DNA of 12,160 nucleotides from a candidate division CSSED10-310 bacterium (GTDB lineage Bacteria; CSSED10-310; JAFGDC01), in NCBI GenBank assembly GCA_016932295.1, contig JAFGDC010000274.1, forward strand, positions 1-12,160. Reading direction: 5' to 3'. Positions 6,561 to 12,160 of the stretch are shown piece by piece (the stretch's first letter is position 1; every line of letters starts with the position of its first letter). Made by a program: the position numbers and the translations under genes. The notes under the pieces were generated by a model. That model did not search any database. It was given only the letters and a program-made list of their open reading frames with translations, and had not been told where the DNA came from.

Positions 6561-6676
6561 ATCCTGTTCCTTCTGCCCGTCCTGTTCGTAATCGAAATTC
6601 ACATGGTCGATCGCCCCGGCCACGCTTCGTGGTGCCGATCCGCACTCTCTCCAGAAGCGTGGCCGGGGAACAGGAT
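6561..6676. repeat. Nested inverted repeat with one interrupted arm
   Basis: The right arm at 6654-6676 is continuous for 23 bases. Its complement is found in two pieces: CCCCGGCCACGCTTC at 6614-6628 (15 of 15) and ATCCTGTTCC at 6561-6570 (10 of 10). A 43-base stretch lies between the two left pieces. The inner pair encloses 25 bases in which TGG/CCA and GTGC/GCAC can also pair, giving a long hairpin. A weak T-rich run (TTTACTTTGTT) follows on the plus strand, so the hairpin could also end the transcript of the gene stopping at 6546. Confidence 0.6.
6585..6617 (-). pseudogene. Possible fossil of the shared C-terminal module
   Basis: The minus strand encodes GAIDHVNFDYE, which matches 8 of 11 residues of GEIDFVTFDYE at the end of the carboxypeptidase (24 of 33 bases by my count). 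The codon after the last Glu is CAG where the carboxypeptidase has TAG. Upstream of this the match fades. It may be the scar of a third copy, but so short a match could be chance. Confidence 0.3.
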
Positions 6677-6732
6677 GTTTACTTTGTTCGATTTCAGTGG
6701 ATACTGCTTTGGCATATGTGCACCATGATTAA

Positions 6733-6951
6733 ATTAGAAAGGGCGTTGATGCCACTATATCCAGAAGGGCTTACGAGACCTTCTGTTCCGCTGCGCAATC
6801 CTTCCGAAGAATCGTGCGAGACAGGGCAGTCCGAAGGGAATGGCGCTCCCAAACCCGAGAACTCGATTTGAAGGAATGGAACCAGGCCGAAACGGCCTGG
6901 CTACACCCGAGCCAACGGGACGAATTTACATCCTTGCGTCGCACAGCCTGA
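6733..6951 (+). other. Open frame of doubtful coding status
   Basis: The frame is open from after a TAA at 6730-6732 to a TGA at 6949-6951 (72 codons). The last 45 or so codons have a charged, protein-like composition, for example REWRSQTRELDLKEWNQ. There is no ATG; the only candidates are an ATT at 6733 and a GTG at 6814, without a good Shine-Dalgarno. A perfect hairpin lies inside it. It may be a fragment of a lost gene or a dispersed repeat. I recognise no family. Confidence 0.2.
6882..6900. repeat. Perfect hairpin with AAA loop
   Basis: CCAGGCCG and CGGCCTGG form an 8-base perfect stem around AAA. Neither strand has a T-run after it, so it is not a typical intrinsic terminator. It may be a repeat unit or a processing site. 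Confidence 0.5.
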
Positions 6952-6961
6952 TTGAGTGGCC

Positions 6962-7001
6962 GGCCCAAAGGAGCGCGTGGCGCCAGCCGCGCCCTTTGGC
7001 C
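6962..7001 (+). terminator. Long imperfect hairpin, possible terminator
   Basis: GGCC, AAAGG and GCGCG on the left pair with CGCGC, CCTTT and GGCC on the right, about 14 pairs with single-base bulges at 6966 and 6972. On the plus strand it is followed by TTCTTCTT, a fair U-rich tail. It also lies 37 bases past the carboxypeptidase stop, so it may slow transcription from both sides. Confidence 0.45.
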
Positions 7002-7038
7002 TTCTTCTTGTGCATGTCCGCACGGACTGCCGTCAAAA

Positions 7039-9891
7039 CTACTCGTAATCGAACGTCACGAAGTCGATTTCACCCACCACGTCAATCGTGCCGGGCCGCA
7101 GGAATCCTAACCAGAACATGAGCCCCTGGGCAGCCCCGGCACCCTCTGGCCAGGTGAAATCCAGGATCGGTTCACGGGCGGAATACCCCGGGCTGATCAT
7201 CCTGGCCATGAAATCCAGTGACACGCTCCAGGACGGATGGAAGAAGTAAGCGCCATATACATCCAGAATAACGTACTGCTCCAGAACCAGTGTCTCTTCA
7301 TTCTCATTGTCGATGTCAAGCTCAAGGAGGAACTGCTCGCCGGCGCGGAACAGGTTCGAGTTGAGCATCAGGTCGGCGTGGAATCCGCCTTCCATCGGCG
7401 TGGCAGTGGGTTCCGGCGTGGTCGTGGGCGCCGGCGTGGTGGGGGTGGCAGGCGGTTCGGTGGGATTGGGCGGAATCGTGGGAGTATACGGAAGTTCGGT
7501 GGGAGGTACAGGTGTTACGGTGGGAGGTACTGGTGTTACGGTGGGAGTCGGCGTTCGATCCGGTGTGGGCGTCCAGGTGGGAGCAGGGGTGGGAGGATTG
7601 ATGGGAGCCGTTTCACCGCAGATAGTGATATCGTCCATGTAGAACCCGAGTTCAGTGACATACGAATCGGAATTGAGCCGCCAGCGTACCCAGACCTGCG
7701 GCTGGCCGTCCGCAACCGCTGAAATATCGAAGCTCTGTTCGGCCCAGGTGCTGTCCCAGGCATATCCTGACCATACGATAGTCCAGTTGACGTTGTCGTT
7801 GGACACCTCGACGTACGCGCTGTCGTAGCCGGATTCATTGCGCAGCCAACGCCAGTAATAGAGTTCGACACCGGTGATCTGCGAGCAGTCGAAGGGGGTG
7901 GAGGTCAGTTTGAATGTGCCGGAGTTGCCGTAATCTCCGGTCAGGTTGGTGGCGTAACAGTTGGTGCCGGTGTGGCCGTTGCTCGGCCCGGTGGTGGGGT
8001 GGCCGTATGCCCAGCCGCCGGTGCCGGTGTTGTCGATGGTGAACCCGGGATTGACCGACAGATCCTCTTCCAGAATGGGGCACTGGTACACATACGTCGA
8101 AACGGTGCTCGCAAAGGCCGCCTCATCGATGCATAAACCCTGATCCGCCGCCAGGGTCATGGTGAACTCCACCACATGCTGTTCCGGGCAGGATGGATTG
8201 ACAGTGACCACGAAGTGCGGCGACTGCGACGTGCCCATCATACCGTCGGGAATGGTGCCGTAATAAGCGGTATCAGTCGAGATACTCACATATGGGTCAT
8301 CGCTGGTCAGCACCGCCGAAACATTGGTGGTGAGCCCCACCGAGCGCAGCACGGTTTCGATGTTGACCGTCTCGCCGGGATCCAGAACTCCGTCGTTGTC
8401 ACCCGCGGCATCGAGGATGGTGAACTCGGCGAGATACAGACCATAAGCGCCGTCAGGAACCAGGTCGAGATCGAGATTGACCCGCGTCAATCCCACAGTC
8501 ACCGGGATGACGGCATCGGCATAGCCGGGCGCGGTGACTTCCAGATGATACTCACCCGGCACCACCACCCGGAAGTACCGGCCGAAGGCATCGGTCATCC
8601 GCGGCGACTCATCGGCGGTGAGGGGATACTCCTGGATCGACACTTCTGCATCGAGGGGCGTCCCGGCACATGCATCGAGCACATGCCCGGTGATCCCGGG
8701 ACCGTCGATCCGGTTGAGCAGGTATTGCCAGGCCGGCCGCAGGCGCTGCACCGTGCTGTCGCGCCACTGATTGTACCCGGGCTGGAACCCCTGAGAATCC
8801 GAGTTCAACTCGATCACATAGGCGAAGGTACCCAATTCCGCATAGTACCAGTCTATGTCACCGCCGTCGGTGGCATAGAGCAACTCCCAGCTTGTGCCGG
8901 GGGAGTATCCCATGCCGCCGGAATCACGCTGAATCAGACCGGCCATGGTCTGACCGACACTGGACACCGCCTCGTGTTCCGGTGTGATGTCGCCGCTACA
9001 CCCGTACGGATAGATCACCAATTCCGAATAACTGTGGTAGGAGATATCGAACACGGGTTTGATAGTCGCGGCGAAGTCGATCATGCGGGTGACGCAGTAT
9101 GATTCACCGCTGAACTGACCGCGGTAGGTGTCATCGCCGGGATTTCCGGAACTGCCGTTGCAGGATCCCCAAAAGGCTGGATAATTACGGTTCGGATCGA
9201 TGCCGTACGAGCTGGAGCCCGGCGGCGGGGAATGGCGATCCTTGCGCCAGTAATCATAGGTATGAAACACGTAATAGACGCCGTCCACGTTCACCTGCGG
9301 CACCACCCAAATCTCGAGGTTGTTCACCCAGTTGTACACCGTCGGATTTGAGCTGTACCGGGTGAGCAGGAAATCGATCGTATCCAGCGCCACCTCGCTG
9401 GACATGACTTCCCGGGCGTGATGCTGGCCATTGAACAGCACCACCGGCTCGTCCTCATCCCAGGTGGGATTGTCTGAAATCTTGATGGCCCAGATATCTC
9501 GACCCTGTTCGCTTTGCCCGATGGAGATCAACTGCGTGATGGCCGGATAGTCGGTATGATACTGCGCCAGAATGGCGGCGATCTCGCTCGGTTCCTTGTA
9601 CTGGGCATCGACCCTCTGGCTTCTCATCTGCTCCGGAGTCGCCAGCACTTCCAGCTCGTACTGCGAGGCCAGGCGCTGGTACTCATCCGCCCGCACGATC
9701 ACGTCAATGGTTCCCTGCTCGTGATTCACTCCGGCGATGTCATAACCACGGCCGTTCAAATCACGTAAAGCGGCACGAAAATCGTCCGGAATGATCCGCA
9801 GGAAATAGGAGTCATCGTGCGGTTCACCTGCCATGGCATTCGCTGCCAGCAGGCACAGAATACAGCCAACAACAAGCATACCTCGTGTCAT
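7039..9891 (-). CDS. Secreted M14 zinc carboxypeptidase with beta-sandwich domains, Pro/Thr linker and shared C-terminal module
   Basis: The protein has 950 residues. Residues 1-21 are a signal peptide ending ANAMA. Residues about 95-395 are an M14 peptidase domain with zinc ligands His158 and Glu161 (HHARE) and His286 (SYHSYSE), substrate residue Arg235 (DPNRNYP), a candidate Tyr339 in LLYATDGGDIDW, and catalytic Glu361 (YVIEL). Residues about 398-478 resemble a carboxypeptidase regulatory (CarboxypepD_reg) fold. Residues about 484-600 resemble a second beta domain, and about 605-758 a jelly-roll domain like that of immune inhibitor A proteins. A Pro/Thr-rich linker (764-832) leads to the C-terminal module (about 838-950), also present at 1-252. 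It should cleave C-terminal residues from peptides outside the cytoplasm; specificity is not readable. The ATG at 9891 has AGGTGA three bases upstream. It is transcribed alone. Confidence 0.94.
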   Translation of the reverse strand: MTRGMLVVGCILCLLAANAMAGEPHDDSYFLRIIPDDFRAALRDLNGRGYDIAGVNHEQGTIDVIVRADEYQRLASQYELEVLATPEQMRSQRVDAQYKEPSEIAAILAQYHTDYPAITQLISIGQSEQGRDIWAIKISDNPTWDEDEPVVLFNGQHHAREVMSSEVALDTIDFLLTRYSSNPTVYNWVNNLEIWVVPQVNVDGVYYVFHTYDYWRKDRHSPPPGSSSYGIDPNRNYPAFWGSCNGSSGNPGDDTYRGQFSGESYCVTRMIDFAATIKPVFDISYHSYSELVIYPYGCSGDITPEHEAVSSVGQTMAGLIQRDSGGMGYSPGTSWELLYATDGGDIDWYYAELGTFAYVIELNSDSQGFQPGYNQWRDSTVQRLRPAWQYLLNRIDGPGITGHVLDACAGTPLDAEVSIQEYPLTADESPRMTDAFGRYFRVVVPGEYHLEVTAPGYADAVIPVTVGLTRVNLDLDLVPDGAYGLYLAEFTILDAAGDNDGVLDPGETVNIETVLRSVGLTTNVSAVLTSDDPYVSISTDTAYYGTIPDGMMGTSQSPHFVVTVNPSCPEQHVVEFTMTLAADQGLCIDEAAFASTVSTYVYQCPILEEDLSVNPGFTIDNTGTGGWAYGHPTTGPSNGHTGTNCYATNLTGDYGNSGTFKLTSTPFDCSQITGVELYYWRWLRNESGYDSAYVEVSNDNVNWTIVWSGYAWDSTWAEQSFDISAVADGQPQVWVRWRLNSDSYVTELGFYMDDITICGETAPINPPTPAPTWTPTPDRTPTPTVTPVPPTVTPVPPTELPYTPTIPPNPTEPPATPTTPAPTTTPEPTATPMEGGFHADLMLNSNLFRAGEQFLLELDIDNENEETLVLEQYVILDVYGAYFFHPSWSVSLDFMARMISPGYSAREPILDFTWPEGAGAAQGLMFWLGFLRPGTIDVVGEIDFVTFDYE
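7497..7549. repeat. 21-base tandem repeat inside the Pro/Thr linker
   Basis: Two 21-base units at 7497-7517 and 7518-7538 differ at one base (ACAGG against ACTGG), and a third unit is cut after about 10 bases. They encode the repeated VTPVPPT of the linker. Such repeats can change in number by slippage and so change linker length. Confidence 0.85.
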
Positions 9892-9960
9892 TCGTCACCT
9901 ACCCCCTTCGGTGGTTCATCATCCATACCCGTCACGACGCACCGAACGCGCCGCGACAGA

Positions 9961-9992
9961 ATTGTACTACCACTTGCCATGAGCAGATTCAA
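9961..9992 (-). promoter_or_regulatory. Weak candidate promoter of the carboxypeptidase gene
   Basis: On the minus strand TACAAT at 9966-9961 matches five of six -10 positions. TTGAAT at 9992-9987 is a possible -35 box, but the 20-base spacing is longer than usual. The predicted leader would be about 63 bases. The 184-base gap to the HIT gene holds nothing else I can support. Confidence 0.25.
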
Positions 9993-10075
9993 ATATTTTT
10001 GGCTCTTGAATACCGAACTTGTTGCGCAATCCCGGCGGCAGCAGCAGGTACGAGGGGAAAATCTTGAACCATGCA

Positions 10076-10453
10076 CTAACCCGGATAATCACCCCGGCCG
10101 TCGATCACGTGCCGCACGCCGCCGCGAGGTTTGGGGGTATCGCCCCGGTAGCGTGGGATGACATGCACATGCAGGTGGAATATTGACTGCCCACCCGCTC
10201 GCCCCACGTTCACACCGATATTGTAGCCGGCCGGCCGGTATGTTTCCTCCAGCACTTCCCGGCACCTCACGATCAGACCGTGCATGGCAATGATCTCCTC
10301 TCCGGTGGCGGAGAAGTAATCGGGCACGTGACGCCGGGGAATGACCAGCATATGGCCTGGACTGACGGGAAAGGAATCGTAGATGGCGAATGCCAGGTCA
10401 TTTTCACATACTACCCGGTCATGACAGACGCAAAACACGCATCCTTCACTCAT
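10076..10453 (-). CDS. HIT family nucleotide hydrolase or transferase
   Basis: The protein has 125 residues, a normal length for the family. The histidine triad is His93, His95 and His97 in FHLHVHVIPRY; the last two His of the triad flank the nucleotide phosphate and His95 is the likely nucleophile by family analogy. Cys5 and Cys8 (CVFC) near the N-terminus suggest the zinc site common in this group. The segment SPGHMLVIPRRHV is also typical, as is the tail RGGVRHVI. HIT proteins hydrolyse dinucleoside polyphosphates or nucleoside phosphoramidates; the substrate here is unknown. The frame extends upstream to 10552, but I chose ATG 10453 because the product then begins at the family start and the ATG overlaps the upstream stop as ATGA, showing translational coupling with the RarA-methyltransferase gene. 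Confidence 0.95.
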   Translation of the reverse strand: MSEGCVFCVCHDRVVCENDLAFAIYDSFPVSPGHMLVIPRRHVPDYFSATGEEIIAMHGLIVRCREVLEETYRPAGYNIGVNVGRAGGQSIFHLHVHVIPRYRGDTPKPRGGVRHVIDGRGDYPG

Positions 10454-12160
10454 GGTCCGCCTACCTTCCCGGCAGCCGGCTTGCGCGCCAGGATACACAT
10501 GGAGGATGAAGGGAACTCCTGCACTCTTGGGCCGGCCTGGCCCATTATCCATTGCTTGTAGGCGGACAGCAATCGTTCGTCCAGGTACGCGCGCAGGGCC
10601 TGTTCCAGCGGCACGCCGTCCGGCATGGTACGGCGCAGCCAGGCGGCGGCGATGGAAGGAGTGAACGACAGACTGCGCCGCTCTTCCACCACCTCCACCT
10701 CCACCTGCATGAAACCAGCCGCCGCGAACAACTCGTTCGCCCCATCCGGATTCAGGGTATATTGCGGCATCCCCGATTCCAGCAGATCCTTATGCATGCG
10801 ATCCAGTTGCTCTGCGATATCCCGTGGCGGAGCAGCCAGCATCCTGTGAAGAGGAGGAGTAAGGGCCGGCAGCGATTCGTACAGACAGATCCGCCCCCCC
10901 GGCCGCAGGACGCGGATCAATTCATCGAGCACCGGTCGCCGCCGGGTATTGCCCAACAACAGGTTCCGGGCCGCTACCATTTCCACCATGCTGTCCTGTA
11001 CCGGCAATGCGTGGGGGACGGCGCGCAGTATGTACGGGCGATGCACATCCGGCAATTCTCCCGCCAGGTAGGCCAGCTCCTCCACCGCGGCTGGATTCTC
11101 CTCGACGGCGATGACCCCGCCTTCCGGCAACCGGCGTAACGCCTCCCAGACCAGGAACCCGGCACCCGCGGCCGGATCAAGCAACAATTCATGCCGGAGA
11201 GGCGAAAGACGGTCCAGGAGATTGTCGCGGATCCTGTTGAGCCGCTCCCCGGACAATGCCAGCGTTCGATCGAGCCATGCCTCCCAGGCCTGGGAGTAAT
11301 CTGGTCCGGTGGTGCTGGGCCCCATCCCTGACTCGTTCCGCTCCGCCAGGGCGGCTGCCTGTGACTCCCGCAGACGGGCCAGCCGGCGGCCGGCCTCTGC
11401 TTCGCGACCCTGATCGGACGGTCTATAGAATCGGTGCCCGAGCAGCTTTTCGGGAAGATACTGCTGGGCCACCCAGTGCTCCTGGTAGGCATGCGGGTAC
11501 TTGTACCCGGCGCCGTGACCGAAATCCTTCTTGTCACGGCCGCCATCCTTGAGATGCACCGGCACTTCGTACGACTGCTCCTGCTCCACCGCCTTGTAGG
11601 CTTCGAAATACGCCATGGCTGAGTTGGATTTGGGAGCAGTGGCCAGGTAGAGGCAGGCCTGGGCGAGATGGAACTGACCCTCCGGCAATCCTACGTATTC
11701 AAAGGCCCGGGCAGCCGATTCCACCATCGCCAGCGCCTCGGGAGCGGCCATACCTATGTCCTCGGCGGCGAAAATCAACATGCGCCGGAAAATAAACCGC
11801 GGCTCCTCGCCGGCATACACCATGCGCGCCATCCAGTACAACGCCGCATCCGGGTCCGAACCACGCAGCGACTTGATGAAGGCGCTGATGGTGTCATAAT
11901 GCGCATCGCCATCCTTGTCATACAGCACTGCCCGCTTCTGGATCGATTCCTCGGCCACCGCCATGTCCACCCGCACCACGCCGTCGCCATCACAGGTGGT
12001 GGTCTCCACCGCCAGCTCCAGGGCATTCAATGCCGCCCGCGCATCGCCCTCAGCCATCGCCGCCAAATGCGCCAGCGCTTCCGCCGCCACCTCGACCCGC
12101 CGGCCGCCGTAACCCCGCTCCTCGTCCGCCAACGCTCTGCGCAGCAACACCTCGATGTGA
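10450..12160 (-). CDS. RarA/MgsA C-terminal region fused to a class I SAM methyltransferase (N-terminal ATPase part outside the window)
   Basis: The frame runs from the right edge to a TGA at 10452-10450. A GTG at 12150 is internal: the codons before it (HIE) continue the protein and the AAA+ Walker motifs must lie beyond the window. The visible part down to about 11368 matches the RarA (MgsA) C-terminal domains, with KRAVLYDKDGDAHYD, SLRGSDPDAALYWMARM, FAAEDIGMA and GHRFYRPSDQG; RarA is a clamp-loader-like ATPase acting at stalled forks. After a linker (about 11370-11200) a methyltransferase begins: motif I LLLDPAAGAG (about 11187-11158), VIAVEENP for motif II, and VLDELIRVLRPGG near 10925-10890. 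Its substrate is unknown. The stop overlaps the HIT start. I leave the symbol empty because the protein is a fusion and incomplete. Confidence 0.9.
   Translation of the reverse strand, partial: HIEVLLRRALADEERGYGGRRVEVAAEALAHLAAMAEGDARAALNALELAVETTTCDGDGVVRVDMAVAEESIQKRAVLYDKDGDAHYDTISAFIKSLRGSDPDAALYWMARMVYAGEEPRFIFRRMLIFAAEDIGMAAPEALAMVESAARAFEYVGLPEGQFHLAQACLYLATAPKSNSAMAYFEAYKAVEQEQSYEVPVHLKDGGRDKKDFGHGAGYKYPHAYQEHWVAQQYLPEKLLGHRFYRPSDQGREAEAGRRLARLRESQAAALAERNESGMGPSTTGPDYSQAWEAWLDRTLALSGERLNRIRDNLLDRLSPLRHELLLDPAAGAGFLVWEALRRLPEGGVIAVEENPAAVEELAYLAGELPDVHRPYILRAVPHALPVQDSMVEMVAARNLLLGNTRRRPVLDELIRVLRPGGRICLYESLPALTPPLHRMLAAPPRDIAEQLDRMHKDLLESGMPQYTLNPDGANELFAAAGFMQVEVEVVEERRSLSFTPSIAAAWLRRTMPDGVPLEQALRAYLDERLLSAYKQWIMGQAGPRVQEFPSSSMCILARKPAAGKVGGP

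Larger units (their letters stand above)
6547..7038. other. Gene-poor region between convergent genes, rich in inverted repeats
   Basis: These 492 bases separate the ends of the SRPBCC-epimerase and carboxypeptidase genes. They are less GC-rich than the genes around them and contain a nested inverted repeat (6561-6676), an 8-base perfect hairpin (6882-6900) and a long imperfect hairpin (6962-7001). A short stretch resembles the end of the shared C-terminal module. No gene with a convincing start and ribosome binding site was found. It may be a degraded gene or a repeat element. Confidence 0.6.

Noticed and set aside
7380..7620. Repeats that could be taken for a CRISPR array
   Set aside because: The repeats are in frame, encode Pro/Thr linker residues, and have no unique spacers of regular length.
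8176..9102. Plus-strand open frame of 308 codons
   Set aside because: It lies antisense to the carboxypeptidase, whose active-site residues are all in the other strand. Long shadow frames are expected in GC-rich coding DNA.
10454..10552. N-terminal extension of the HIT protein
   Set aside because: The extra 33 codons overlap the end of the methyltransferase gene; the ATG at 10453 gives the normal HIT start and the ATGA overlap.
12148..12150. GTG as start of the RarA-methyltransferase gene
   Set aside because: The frame is open to the right edge and the missing upstream part should hold the AAA+ ATPase domain, so the gene is truncated by the window and not short.

Overview
The window (about 60% GC by eye) looks like a chromosomal segment of an uncultured, Gram-negative-type bacterium. 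Two secreted-protein genes share a C-terminal module of about 83 residues, and one joins it through a Pro/Thr-rich linker, a style common in poorly cultured candidate phyla. PyrB resembles archaeal and thermophile enzymes and is paired with a separate PyrI. No phylum can be assigned from this alone. There are no tRNA, rRNA, CRISPR or transposase genes.

Layout. 1-252 (+): end of a gene for a secreted protein, carrying the shared C-terminal module. 386-3935 (-): a compact pyrimidine operon transcribed pyrC, pyrB, pyrI and then a xylose-isomerase-like TIM-barrel gene. The last three genes overlap by 4 bases at each junction. A TATAAT box and a near-perfect dyad sit in front of pyrC. 4056-4868 (-): an aldo/keto-reductase-fold protein that appears to have lost the whole catalytic tetrad. 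5173-6546 (+): an SRPBCC domain fused to a TIGR01777-type NAD(P)-binding epimerase domain. 6547-7038: a gene-poor stretch with several strong inverted repeats and a possible fossil of the shared module. 7039-9891 (-): a large exported M14 zinc carboxypeptidase with beta-sandwich domains, a Pro/Thr linker and the shared module. 10076-10453 (-): a HIT hydrolase whose start overlaps the stop of the gene upstream. 10450-12160 (-, cut by the right edge): the RarA C-terminal region fused to a class I methyltransferase.

How the genes work together. PyrB and PyrI should form an allosteric aspartate carbamoyltransferase and PyrC makes dihydroorotate, so the operon covers steps 2 and 3 of UMP synthesis. 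The TIM-barrel gene is translationally coupled to it but has no known pyrimidine role. The carboxypeptidase is extracellular. The RarA-methyltransferase fusion and the HIT protein form a separate coupled unit. The best leads for something new are the shared C-terminal module, the TIM-barrel partner of the pyr operon, the catalytically stripped AKR protein, and the nested inverted repeat at 6561-6676.
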